NCBI GenBank assembly: GCA_030527645.1
Contig: JAUNAJ010000002.1
Span: forward strand, 108,229-172,228
DNA length: 64,000 nucleotides
Direction of reading: 5' to 3'
Origin: Lachnospiraceae bacterium
GTDB lineage: Bacteria > Bacillota > Clostridia > Lachnospirales > Lachnospiraceae
Part shown: positions 17,477 through 26,257 of the stretch, piece by piece
How the letters are laid out: every line of letters begins with the position of its first letter
Position numbering within the stretch: the stretch's first letter is position 1
Notes under the pieces: generated by a model
What the model saw: only the letters and a program-made list of their open reading frames with translations
Databases searched by the model: none
What the model was told of the DNA's origin: nothing
Made by a program: the position numbers and the translations under genes

Positions 17477-19138
17477 ATGAATTTTTTTAATTCCAACATC
17501 TGGGTTATCCTGACCTTCCTTGCTTTCACTGTTCTGGTAGCCGTTGTTGCCAGCCTGAAAACCAAGGGCGATAACCTTGAAACAGCAGACGGATACTTTC
17601 TGGCAAGCCGAAGTCTTCCGGGCTATGTGATTGCAGGCTCTCTTCTGCTGACCAACCTTTCAGCAGAGCAGCTGGTTGGTCTGAACGGACAGTCCTGGAT
17701 GACCAATATGAGTCCTTCCGCCTTCGAGGTAGGCTCGATCTTCACACTTCTGATTCTGGCACATTACTTCCTTCCCAGATATCTGAAGATGGGAACCACA
17801 ACCATTCCTGCCATGATGGAGGAGCGGTTCGGCAGAGGCGTAAAGCTGATGTTCTCCGCAATCATCGTTCTGATGTACTCCTTCCTGAACCTTCCGGTTA
17901 TCCTGTACTCCGGTGCAGTTGCCTTTGTTCGAATCTTCAACTTTGACAAATTCTTCGGCGGCGACATGTTCAAAGCCGTAGCTGTTCTCTGTGTCGTAAT
18001 CGGTATTGCCGGTGCCTGCTACGCCATCTTCGGCGGTCTGAAAGCCGTAGCCGTATCCGATACCATCAACGGAATCGGTCTTCTGATTGCAGGCTTCCTG
18101 ATCCCCTTTATCGCACTGTTTGTGCTCGGAAGAGAAACAAGCGGCGGCGGCATTCTGGAGGGCTGGAAGTACATTGTTACCACGGAGCCGGCTAAGTTAA
18201 ATGCATGGTCTTCCTGGAACTCCGCACAGCCAAACCTTCCATGGCCGCTGATCTTTACAGGTATGCTGTTCTCCAATCTGTACTGGTGGTGTACCAACCA
18301 GTCCTTTGTACAGCGTTCTCTTGCAGCAAAGAGCCTTGCTGAAGGACAGAAGGGTGCGATCTACTGCGGATTCCTGAAATGTCTCGGACCTCTGTACCTG
18401 ATCTTCCCGGGAATCATTGCTTACCACATGCCATCCATCCAGGAGACCATCAACGGATCTGCATCTCCTATTGATATGGCATATCCGGCACTGATCGCCC
18501 ATGTAGTACCAACACCTGTTATGGGCTTCTTCGCAGCAGTACTGTTCGGAGCAATTCTTTCCTCCTTCAACTCAGTACTGAACTCTGCCTGCACCATGTT
18601 CACTCTGGATATCTTCAGAGGCAGCAGCATGGGCAAGAATAAGACCGATGCTCAGCTGGTAAGAATTTCGAAAACCTATGGAACCATCGCAGCAGCGATC
18701 TCCATTGCAATCGCTCCCTTCGTAATGTATGCAAACGGAATCACCACATTCCTGAACTCTCTGGCAAACTTCCTGTCACTGCCGGTACTTTGCACCGTAC
18801 TTGGAGTAATGTGGTTCAGAAAAGCTCCGAAATTCACTCCATATCTTATCACAATTATTCACTTTGTGGTATACGGAGCATTTCTGATCCTCAAGCCATG
18901 CTATCCGGGAACAACAGAAGAGATCCACTATCTCTATGCAATGGCAGTGCTCTTCCCGATCTATCTGATCATTATGGCTGTCCTGTCAAAGGCAGTTCCA
19001 TCAGAGGAGTATGTAGTTCCGGATGTTGGTGCTGTAGAGCTGAAGCCCTGGAAATACCGCTGGCCGGTTACTATCCTTGGTCTGCTTGTAGCTGTAGTCT
19101 TCTACATCTTCTTCTCTCCTCTGGGAATCGCTGCATAA
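17477..19138 (+). CDS. sodium:solute symporter (SSS family, sugar branch)
   Basis: A 553-residue integral membrane protein with about 13-14 hydrophobic helices. It matches the SSS family of sodium-coupled symporters, including the SLLLTNLSAEQLVGLNGQ segment of helix 2 and the GGLKAVAVSDTINGIGL signature. It most resembles SglT-type sugar carriers. The start follows AAAAGGAG. It stands alone between a palindromic operator and a strong terminator, so it is probably induced by its own substrate. No matching catabolic gene is adjacent, so the sugar cannot be named. Confidence 0.92.
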   Translation: MNFFNSNIWVILTFLAFTVLVAVVASLKTKGDNLETADGYFLASRSLPGYVIAGSLLLTNLSAEQLVGLNGQSWMTNMSPSAFEVGSIFTLLILAHYFLPRYLKMGTTTIPAMMEERFGRGVKLMFSAIIVLMYSFLNLPVILYSGAVAFVRIFNFDKFFGGDMFKAVAVLCVVIGIAGACYAIFGGLKAVAVSDTINGIGLLIAGFLIPFIALFVLGRETSGGGILEGWKYIVTTEPAKLNAWSSWNSAQPNLPWPLIFTGMLFSNLYWWCTNQSFVQRSLAAKSLAEGQKGAIYCGFLKCLGPLYLIFPGIIAYHMPSIQETINGSASPIDMAYPALIAHVVPTPVMGFFAAVLFGAILSSFNSVLNSACTMFTLDIFRGSSMGKNKTDAQLVRISKTYGTIAAAISIAIAPFVMYANGITTFLNSLANFLSLPVLCTVLGVMWFRKAPKFTPYLITIIHFVVYGAFLILKPCYPGTTEEIHYLYAMAVLFPIYLIIMAVLSKAVPSEEYVVPDVGAVELKPWKYRWPVTILGLLVAVVFYIFFSPLGIAA

Positions 19139-19199
19139 TAACCAAAACAATCGACACACTAAAGCAGAAAAATCTGCCTTTCCAATATTCACCCAAAAA

Positions 19200-19244
19200 G
19201 CCTGAATTACCGTTCACTAAACGAACGGTAATTCAGGCTTTTTT
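19200..19244 (+). terminator. symporter terminator
   Basis: A 16-bp perfect stem (19200-19215 with 19223-19238), 7-nt loop, then T6. Confidence 0.9.
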
Positions 19245-19360
19245 CCTGTATCCTGCCTCTGACCGAGTCTGATATAACAAATCAATATACTTGTTTTCCT
19301 CTCAATCTGGTGTACAATGGTAACTGTTCTATCAGAATCAGTCTAACAAGGAGAATCATT

Positions 19361-20008
19361 ATGAAAAGAAATTTCACCGCACTGTTCAGTGCCCTCGTAC
19401 TTTCCTCCGCCCTGCTTTCAGGCTGCGGATCCACTGCAGAAACCACTGCCTCCTCTGCCGCATCCACATCGGTGCAGAGTGAATCAGCAGCAGAAGCAGC
19501 TTCCGTATCCTCCGTGTCTGCCGGGTCGGAAGCGAAGAGTACAGAAACTGCCGAAACTGAGATCGAGACAGCAGTATCCTCCATTTCTGCAGAATCCGAA
19601 GCTGAAGGGGAAGAGGCCGCACAGGAGAACCCCTACGGTCTGGAGGACGGCGAATATATTGCCGAGATCGATACAGACAGCAGCATGTTCCACATCAACG
19701 AGGCCCTGGACGGTAAGGGAACACTCACTGTGGAAAATGGTGCCATGACCATTCATATGACCCTCGCAGGCACCGGAATCCTGAATCTGTATCAGGGATC
19801 TGCCGAGGAAGCCCAGGAGGAGGGAGCAGAGCTGATCGAATATACAGTCGAGACTGTTACCTATTCCGACGGACTTTCCGAGGATGTATACGCCTTCGAT
19901 GTGCCCTGCCCGGTGCTGGATGAAGAATTCCCGGTTGCCATCATCGGAAAGAAAGGAAAATGGTACGATCATACAGTGATCGTTTCCAATCCGGTGAAGG
20001 CAGAGTAA
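19361..20008 (+). CDS. secreted lipoprotein with low-complexity linker
   Basis: A 215-residue lipoprotein: signal peptide, LLSGCGS lipobox, then about 70 residues of Ser/Ala/Glu-rich linker. A beta-rich C-terminal domain follows (about 90-215), starting YGLEDGEYIAEID and ending KGKWYDHTVIVSNP. The start at 19361 follows AAGGAG. Domains with this DGEY.A......GKGTLTV.NG.M opening occur in surface proteins tied to iron or heme uptake, but I am not certain of that assignment. It is monocistronic and followed by a palindromic repeat that can act as terminator. Confidence 0.75.
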   Translation: MKRNFTALFSALVLSSALLSGCGSTAETTASSAASTSVQSESAAEAASVSSVSAGSEAKSTETAETEIETAVSSISAESEAEGEEAAQENPYGLEDGEYIAEIDTDSSMFHINEALDGKGTLTVENGAMTIHMTLAGTGILNLYQGSAEEAQEEGAELIEYTVETVTYSDGLSEDVYAFDVPCPVLDEEFPVAIIGKKGKWYDHTVIVSNPVKAE

Positions 20009-20069
20009 ACAAACAGCCAAGTAATCAAACAATACTCATAGAAGAGAACATCGATGGTTACTATCTCAT

Positions 20070-20138
20070 AATGGAACAGGGGACGGTGGTGCCGTACCAC
20101 TTAAAAAGCGGTACGGCACCACCGTCCCCTGTTCCATT
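20070..20138. repeat. palindromic repeat family, perfect 29-bp arms
   Basis: Arms at 20070-20098 and 20110-20138 are perfect complements with an 11-nt loop. The outer sequence GGAACAGGGGACGGT is the family core shared with copies at 11333, 46874 and 63075. It sits between the lipoprotein and STAS genes, 3' of both, and T4 follows on the plus strand, so it could end transcription. Confidence 0.9.
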
Positions 20139-20183
20139 TTCTAAGGTCGAATAGCACCTTCATTACAGCATTTGCTTCAGCGC

Positions 20184-20495
20184 TCACTCCTCAATCGTGA
20201 GAATATCACAGAATCCCGTAATCTCAAATACCTCCGATACCGTCTCTCCCACGCCGCGGAGTATCATACCGCCTTTTTTGCTCATTGCCTTCTGCGCCGC
20301 CAGCAGCACGCGGAGTCCTGCTGAGGAAATATACTCGATCCCTGTAAAATCCAGCACCAGCTCCCGGCTCTCTGCAGCAGCCTCCTGCACTGCCCTCTCA
20401 AAATCCGGAGCAGTCATCGTATCGATCCTTCCCTGCAGATGCAGCACTGCTCCCGTATCCTTCTGTTCTTTATTAATATCCAGCATTGATGCCAT
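20184..20495 (-). CDS. STAS-domain anti-sigma factor antagonist
   Basis: A 103-residue single STAS domain of the SpoIIAA/RsbV type. The phosphorylatable serine pair is Ser57-Ser58 in EYISSAGLRVL, preceded by the conserved Asp of LVLDFTGIE. When unphosphorylated, such proteins bind an RsbW-like kinase and free its target. It is the last gene of the peptide-export cluster, 96 nt after the second ABC gene. The matching kinase and phosphatase lie at the other end of the same cluster (27464-29490). It may regulate the cluster or be an effector of it. Confidence 0.9.
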   Translation of the reverse strand: MASMLDINKEQKDTGAVLHLQGRIDTMTAPDFERAVQEAAAESRELVLDFTGIEYISSAGLRVLLAAQKAMSKKGGMILRGVGETVSEVFEITGFCDILTIEE

Positions 20496-20591
20496 TGTTC
20501 TTCACTCCCTGTTTTTATTATTTACGCCTCGCAAGTGCAGGCCTGCAGCCGCCATCTGAATCCCTGTGCTTTACCGGGATCGGAATTGATC

Positions 20592-22775
20592 TCAGGTATC
20601 CAGTCTCTGACGTTCTACCAGTTCAGCAAACAGACCGTTCCGGGCAATCAGTTCCTCATAGGTTCCATCCTCAGCGATTTTTCCATTCTCCAGATACAGG
20701 ATCCGGTCACATTGCTGAATGGTGGAAAGGCGGTGTGCAATTACAATACGGGTGCACTTCAGTCCGCCAAGAGAATCCGATACCTGCTTCTGTGTTATAT
20801 TATCCAGCGCAGAGGTTGCCTCGTCAAGAATCAAAATCTTTGGTCGCGCTGCAATCGCTCTTGCGATCAGGATCCTCTGACGCTGGCCTCCGGACACTCC
20901 TCCGCCGCCCTCCGCAATCAGTGTATGCATGCCCATGGGCATGTCCCGGATGTCCTGGGCAAGCCCTGCCTTTTCTGCCGCCTCCCAGGCATCCTCAAGG
21001 GTGGCGCCTGGTGCAGCGATCGTGATATTGGAATAAATATCGCCGCTGAACAGCTTTCCGTCCTGCAGCACAGTGCCGATGCGGCGGCGCAGTGACTTCA
21101 GATCCATACCGGCAATATCCCTTCCATCGTAATAGACGGCTCCTCGATCCGGTTTCTCAAAGCCAAGCAGCATTCGGACCAGTGTGGATTTCCCGCAGCC
21201 TGTTCTTCCTGCCACTGCCACATACTGTCCGGCCTTAATCTTTATAGACAGATTATCCAGCACATAGGGGGTATTTTCATTATAGCGAAAACTCACATTA
21301 TTCAGCTCAACGGCTCCGGAAAGCCTTGTTACCATCTTTTTCCGCTCACTGTTCTCCGGCTCAGCCTTCATGATCGGCTCGGCAATCTTTAACACCGGCT
21401 GGATCCCTGCAATGGCAGAAGCAATACCCACCAGCGACATAAATGCACCGGAGATCATGCCGTATGCACTGTTGAATGCACTGTATTCGGCAATGGTCAC
21501 CTGACTCTGAACAGCAAACCAGTACAGAACCACCTGACCGATGGAGCTGATCGCAAGCCCGATATTTTCACTGTACTTTACAGGAAATGGCTGACGATAG
21601 GTCAGACGCATCAGCTCGGAATACAGCTTCAGCCACCGGGAAAATACTCTCTTCTCCGATCCGGAAAGCTTGATCTTCTGGATGCCGCTGATCAGAGCAT
21701 AGATCATGCCGCCCTCTCTTGCAGACACATCCATCTGTTTTTCTTTGATCTTCAGCTGCATCAGCATCACAAGAACCGTATGCGCCACGGTAATCAGAGT
21801 GATCACAAGAGAAGGGATCACCAATGCACGTGCATACCGGAAAATCTGCGATACATACACAATTGAAAACAAGGATGTGATTCCAACGGAAAAAATACCG
21901 GAGATCAGGGTTGTGCAGAGGGTGTTGATGCTGCTCATCTTGCCGGCCAGCTCTCCGGCACTGTATTCCCTGAAAAAGCCGGGAGGCAGAGAAAATATTC
22001 TGGAGACCGTTGCTGCCTGGACAGACAGATCCAGCTGGGTATCCACTCGTCCGCTCAGCAGAGAACGGACCATGCCAAGAAGTGTGGAGCTCAGGCTCAC
22101 ACTTATGGAGAATGTCGCAATCGCCAGCAGAACACGAAGGCTTCCGCTTTCGATCACCTGAGAATAAATAATATAAGTGATACGCGGCGTCAGCATGCCC
22201 ACCAGGGTGATGATCCCGGTCATTCCAAGCATCATCAGATACGTAACAGGAGATATGCTCTTTGCAATATACCGGATCAGATCCGGAATCCCCAGCGCCT
22301 TTGCGGGAAAGCCCATGTAAAAGCAGTAACCTTCTGCCTCCAGCAGGCCCTCCGTCTTTTTATTCAGTCGGACACGCTTCCCTGCTGCGGTGTCCATATA
22401 GCTGTAGCCGGTGGTTTTATTCGGGATCAGTGCCACCAGACTGCCGTCGCTCTTTTTCCTCCCCAGCATTACGCCGACCGCATTGCGGTGCCAGTCCTTT
22501 TCGAACCGGATCTCACGCCACAGGATGCCGTGGGGATGCAGGGCATATTCCAGCTGCTCCTCAAAGTCAGTGATCGTTTCCGGAATGTCTGTACCGGAAA
22601 AATGAAAATACGCCAGGATCTCGTCCAGCACATTCTGCATGACTCTGCGGCTGTCATATGTCCGATGCCGGGGCTGCCCGCCTGTGATCGCCGCATTCAG
22701 CTCCTCGCAGGCGTCCTCCAGCATGATCCGGTCCCGTTCCTTACGATCTTCAATCTGTTCAGTAAACCAGCCCAT
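20592..22775 (-). CDS. NHLM-type ABC exporter, second ATP-binding subunit
   Basis: A 727-residue ABC half-transporter of the NHLM bacteriocin-system type without a peptidase. Layout: a soluble N-terminal domain (about 1-165), a six-helix membrane domain (about 170-460) and a nucleotide-binding domain. The latter has Walker A AGRTGCGKST, signature VSGGQRQR and Walker B ILILDEATSALD. It follows the C39-peptidase ABC gene by 23 nt. In NHLM clusters this protein is always paired with the peptidase-bearing ABC protein, and the two probably form one heteromeric exporter. Confidence 0.92.
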   Translation of the reverse strand: MGWFTEQIEDRKERDRIMLEDACEELNAAITGGQPRHRTYDSRRVMQNVLDEILAYFHFSGTDIPETITDFEEQLEYALHPHGILWREIRFEKDWHRNAVGVMLGRKKSDGSLVALIPNKTTGYSYMDTAAGKRVRLNKKTEGLLEAEGYCFYMGFPAKALGIPDLIRYIAKSISPVTYLMMLGMTGIITLVGMLTPRITYIIYSQVIESGSLRVLLAIATFSISVSLSSTLLGMVRSLLSGRVDTQLDLSVQAATVSRIFSLPPGFFREYSAGELAGKMSSINTLCTTLISGIFSVGITSLFSIVYVSQIFRYARALVIPSLVITLITVAHTVLVMLMQLKIKEKQMDVSAREGGMIYALISGIQKIKLSGSEKRVFSRWLKLYSELMRLTYRQPFPVKYSENIGLAISSIGQVVLYWFAVQSQVTIAEYSAFNSAYGMISGAFMSLVGIASAIAGIQPVLKIAEPIMKAEPENSERKKMVTRLSGAVELNNVSFRYNENTPYVLDNLSIKIKAGQYVAVAGRTGCGKSTLVRMLLGFEKPDRGAVYYDGRDIAGMDLKSLRRRIGTVLQDGKLFSGDIYSNITIAAPGATLEDAWEAAEKAGLAQDIRDMPMGMHTLIAEGGGGVSGGQRQRILIARAIAARPKILILDEATSALDNITQKQVSDSLGGLKCTRIVIAHRLSTIQQCDRILYLENGKIAEDGTYEELIARNGLFAELVERQRLDT

Positions 22776-22798
22776 CTGCCGTCTCTCCCATCCTTCGT

Positions 22799-24967
22799 CT
22801 ATTCACTGGCAACCAGCTTTGTATACATGCCGTTTTTTTCATACAGCTCCCTGTGTGTTCCTCTCTCCATGACCTTTCCATGATCAAGCACGATGATCTC
22901 ATCGCAGTCACGGATCGTAGACAGACGGTGAGCGATCACGATGCAGGTAATGCCTCTGTCTGTGATCGATCTGACAACCGCCGCCTCCGTCTTCGCATCC
23001 AGCGCAGAGGTAGCCTCATCAAGGATCACAATGGTAGGATCCTGAGCCAGCACCCTGGCAATCTCCAGCCGCTGCCTCTGGCCTCCGGACAGATCCTTTC
23101 CGCCCTCCTGAAGCCTGTGCTGATACCCGTCCTCCCGCAGCATGATATCCTCATGGATCTGCGCATCTCTGGCAGCCATGATCACCTCAAAATCCTCAAT
23201 GGAAGCATCCCACATGCGGATGTTGTTGGCAATTGTATCCTCAAATATAGTGATCTCCTGATCCACCACTGCCAGAGAGCCGGTCAGCACCCGGTGATTG
23301 ATGGTCCGGATCGGCTTCCCGTCAAAGAGGATCTCACCGCTCCAGGGCTGATACAGTCCGGAGATCAGCCGGGACAGCGTGGATTTGCCGCAGCCGGAGC
23401 GTCCCACAAAGGCCACACTCCTTCCCGGCTGCACCTCCAGATCAAAATGCTCGATCAGCGGTGCCCCCAGCGGAGAATAGCCGAAGCTCACATCCTTCAT
23501 GACCAGCTTTCCCCGGAGCTTTCTGTACCCGTCCTCCGGTACCTCTTCCTCATCCTCATCCGCCACATCTGCGGGATATTTCATGACATCCTCGATCCGC
23601 TCCATCTGGGTGCGCATCTCCTGCACACTCTGCCCTGCACTGATGAAGCTCATGGCCGGAGACAGAAATGAACCAAGATACCCCTGAAAAGCAGTCAGCA
23701 TACCTACCGTAAACCGTCCCGTCATAATAAACCATACGCCGGTCATTGTCACCGCTGTATTCGTCAGCAGAGAAATGACGCTGATCAGGAAGCTGAACAG
23801 CTGATTTGCCTGAGCAAACTTCACCGTCTGTGCATTCACAGCGGCCTGATATCCCAGCCAGCGCTGGAGAAATCCTGTTTCCGCCCCGCTTGCCTTGATG
23901 GTTTCAATCATCTCCAGACCGGAGATCGTCGTGCTGGCAAGCTTGCCTGCATCCCGCAGCTGCACCCGGGTCATATTGACCCTCCTTTTAGAGATCGTCC
24001 TTGCCATAAGCATGTTGAACAGCACGGAAAATATGCCGATCATACTCAGTACAATGCTGTAGCGCAGCATCACCACCAGATAGAACACCAGCATCGCAGC
24101 CTGCAGGGCAAGGGGGGTAAATGTATTGACCAGCGTTCCTGCAATTTCAGCATTGGAGGACTGTCTTCCTGCAATATCTCCGGCATAGCGCTGTGAAAAG
24201 AATTCCATCGGAAGACGCAGTACCTTCCACAGGTAGCCGGCACTTCCCGTCGCAGTCATTTTTCCATTGATCTCCATGGACATTCGGGTACTGATAAAGG
24301 AAACGATCAGCTGCAGAATGGTAAACAGCGTCAGCACAAGGAAAAAAGGCTTTACCCATTCCGGATTCTGCCCCGTCAGCAGCCGGTCCATGAAGATTCG
24401 GGAAAATCCCGGGCTGATCACTCCGGTAAGGGCAGCAATCAGGGAGGTCAGTATTGTAAAAACGATTGCAGGCACCGATCCCTTCAGCCGCTCCAATGCA
24501 AATCCCCAGACACTTTCGGGCTTTCCGCCCCTTTCAAATGTTTCTCCCGGCTCAAAGCACAGGCAGATTCCTGTAAAGCTCTGATCAAACTCCTCCATGG
24601 AAACAGCTACACTGCCCCGTCCCGGATCGTTCAGGTATACCTTGTCTCCCTTGAATCCGATCAATACAACAAAGTGATTAAAATTCCAGAACAGGATACA
24701 GGGAAGGGCTCCCTCTTCCCGGAGAGCTTCCACCTCATATCGATAGCCACTGGCCTTCAGCCCGTAGCTTCGTGCCGCAAGCAAAATATTCTTTGCATTC
24801 GATCCGTCCCGCGACACACCGCAGTCCCTGCGCACCTGCTCCAGAGAAACCCATTTTCCGTAATAGGCCATGATCATCGCCAGGCAGGCTGCGCCGCATT
24901 CCAGCGCTTCCATCTGCATGATGACAGGCACCTTTACCATCCTGTCCTTTTTTCGATTGTTCGCCAT
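22799..24967 (-). CDS. NHLM-type ABC exporter with C39 leader peptidase
   Basis: A 722-residue fusion. The N-terminal C39 cysteine peptidase has Cys24 in MEALECGAACLAM, His98 in WNFNHFVVLIG and Asp114 in YLNDPGRG. A six-helix ABC membrane domain and an ATPase domain follow (VGRSGCGKST; LSGGQRQR; VILDEATSALD). All three peptidase residues are intact. The enzyme should cut a precursor after a double glycine and export the mature peptide. The precursor at 25726-26109, two genes upstream, carries just such a site. It is 11 nt from the adaptor gene. Confidence 0.95.
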   Translation of the reverse strand: MANNRKKDRMVKVPVIMQMEALECGAACLAMIMAYYGKWVSLEQVRRDCGVSRDGSNAKNILLAARSYGLKASGYRYEVEALREEGALPCILFWNFNHFVVLIGFKGDKVYLNDPGRGSVAVSMEEFDQSFTGICLCFEPGETFERGGKPESVWGFALERLKGSVPAIVFTILTSLIAALTGVISPGFSRIFMDRLLTGQNPEWVKPFFLVLTLFTILQLIVSFISTRMSMEINGKMTATGSAGYLWKVLRLPMEFFSQRYAGDIAGRQSSNAEIAGTLVNTFTPLALQAAMLVFYLVVMLRYSIVLSMIGIFSVLFNMLMARTISKRRVNMTRVQLRDAGKLASTTISGLEMIETIKASGAETGFLQRWLGYQAAVNAQTVKFAQANQLFSFLISVISLLTNTAVTMTGVWFIMTGRFTVGMLTAFQGYLGSFLSPAMSFISAGQSVQEMRTQMERIEDVMKYPADVADEDEEEVPEDGYRKLRGKLVMKDVSFGYSPLGAPLIEHFDLEVQPGRSVAFVGRSGCGKSTLSRLISGLYQPWSGEILFDGKPIRTINHRVLTGSLAVVDQEITIFEDTIANNIRMWDASIEDFEVIMAARDAQIHEDIMLREDGYQHRLQEGGKDLSGGQRQRLEIARVLAQDPTIVILDEATSALDAKTEAAVVRSITDRGITCIVIAHRLSTIRDCDEIIVLDHGKVMERGTHRELYEKNGMYTKLVASE

Positions 24968-24978
24968 TTCCAGCTCCT

Positions 24979-25455
24979 TCAGTTAAAGATAAAAGACATG
25001 GAGGAAACACTCTCTGTAACGATCTGCGCCTGATACGTTCCCTCCGGCAGATCCGCATTCGTCAAAACCGGATAGACCCACTGCCCTGCCTGCAGCTCTC
25101 CCACATGGAGAGCATAGGGGTTGAACTGTTCATCCGCCTCAACAGGGCTTCTCTCGATACTCTGGATCTGTGCCTCCTGCTCTCCGATCCTCACCGTCTG
25201 CCCGGTCCGGACAGATCCAATTACATCCTCCGACACATAGCAGATTACACCGCTGCCGTCACTGACTGCCACCGTGTCCAGCCTGCTCTCCATGCGCCCA
25301 AACACACCCCAGACACACATCCCGATCAGAAGCACCGTGACTGCCCCCAAGAGCATCCAGGCTCCCGGATTCTGCACCCGGATATAATCCGTCAGCCTGT
25401 CTGGAGAGGAGATCTGCTCCAGACTTTTTTTCCTGAAAATCTGCTTCTCACTCAA
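24979..25455 (-). CDS. short NHLM secretion adaptor (HlyD-like)
   Basis: A 158-residue protein with one membrane helix (about 33-53), then about 100 residues of beta-rich extracytoplasmic sequence including a GQxVRIGEQEAQIQSI repeat. The opening (FRKKSLEQISSPDRLTDYIRV) matches NHLM bacteriocin secretion proteins. Those usually carry a long HlyD coiled coil and are much longer; here the coiled coil is absent. The start is taken as TTG at 25455, 7 nt after AGGAGG; the frame to 25476 would include that site. A short adaptor fits a single-membrane cell that needs no periplasmic bridge. Confidence 0.82.
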   Translation of the reverse strand: MSEKQIFRKKSLEQISSPDRLTDYIRVQNPGAWMLLGAVTVLLIGMCVWGVFGRMESRLDTVAVSDGSGVICYVSEDVIGSVRTGQTVRIGEQEAQIQSIERSPVEADEQFNPYALHVGELQAGQWVYPVLTNADLPEGTYQAQIVTESVSSMSFIFN

Positions 25456-25725
25456 TTTCTTTCCTCCTGCTGCCAATGGACGCAGTACTGCCGCGCCGCT
25501 ATTCCCTAAGGCTCGACTCGAAAAGGAGCCTCCCTGTACAGTTTTCCCGAAATCTGCAAAATGCCCCCGAAACTGCCCAAGAGGTATACCCGTACCCGAT
25601 CACCTCCTCCGGCATGCGGAGACATTCTGCAAAATAGAATTGCTATAAAATTTCCCGTTAAGCTCGGCTTACAAAAAGTATATGCAACCGTTCAGCAGCG
25701 ATGCATAGGCTCTGAACAGGATTGA

Positions 25726-26109
25726 TCAGATAAAGTTATCCTTACCGGTTACACATTCCCGGAGAAAATCCTCCAGATCCTTCTTCTCCGGTTTACGGAA
25801 ATGCTCGGACACCTTCTTCCAGAGAATCTGAACCACATCAAAATCCAGAAAATTAGTAGAACCTGTCAGGAAGACTCCGCCGGTCACATTCTCCAGCATA
25901 TCGTCGGACAGCTCCTGCTTTGCGCCTGCACTCTGTCCCGCAGCTGCCTTTTCCTCCAGAACCCGCCGGAACACAGCCAGTTCCTCATCAGGAATCTGCA
26001 CACCCTCAGCCTCAATCATTGCCTTCATCTCATCAATTGATGCAGCATGTACTAATTTCTCAGCAAATGCCTCGTTCTGTAATAAGCTTTCCATTGTTTT
26101 TTCAGCCAT
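25726..26109 (-). CDS. Nif11-like leader peptide precursor (exported peptide)
   Basis: A 127-residue precursor. Residues 1-65 form a helical Nif11-like leader (AEKLVHAASIDEMKAMIEAE...). LSDDMLENVTGG follows, a textbook double-glycine cleavage site at 77-78. The predicted mature peptide is 49 residues (79-127), amphipathic, with WKKVSEHFRK in the middle and only one cysteine (Cys119). The ATG at 26109 follows GGAGG. No lanthionine, cyclodehydratase or radical-SAM enzyme is nearby, so the product may be unmodified. It is the natural substrate for the C39 exporter downstream. The 270 nt between it and the adaptor hold no other frame with a ribosome site that I trust. Confidence 0.88.
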   Translation of the reverse strand: MAEKTMESLLQNEAFAEKLVHAASIDEMKAMIEAEGVQIPDEELAVFRRVLEEKAAAGQSAGAKQELSDDMLENVTGGVFLTGSTNFLDFDVVQILWKKVSEHFRKPEKKDLEDFLRECVTGKDNFI

Positions 26110-26257
26110 ATCTGGTCCTCCCTGCTTCATAAGCATTGTATCTCAGACGGCGGGACACACAGCTCCCGGCCTGAATGATTGATCAGTTGCCGTTATCATG
26201 CATTTCTCTGTTACAGTACACAGATCCTGTACCGCGAGGTGTGATCCTGCTGCAGCA

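Noticed and set aside
25456-25725. A second short precursor peptide between the adaptor and precursor genes
   Set aside because: A 39-codon ATG frame exists on the minus strand but lacks a ribosome site and any double-glycine leader.
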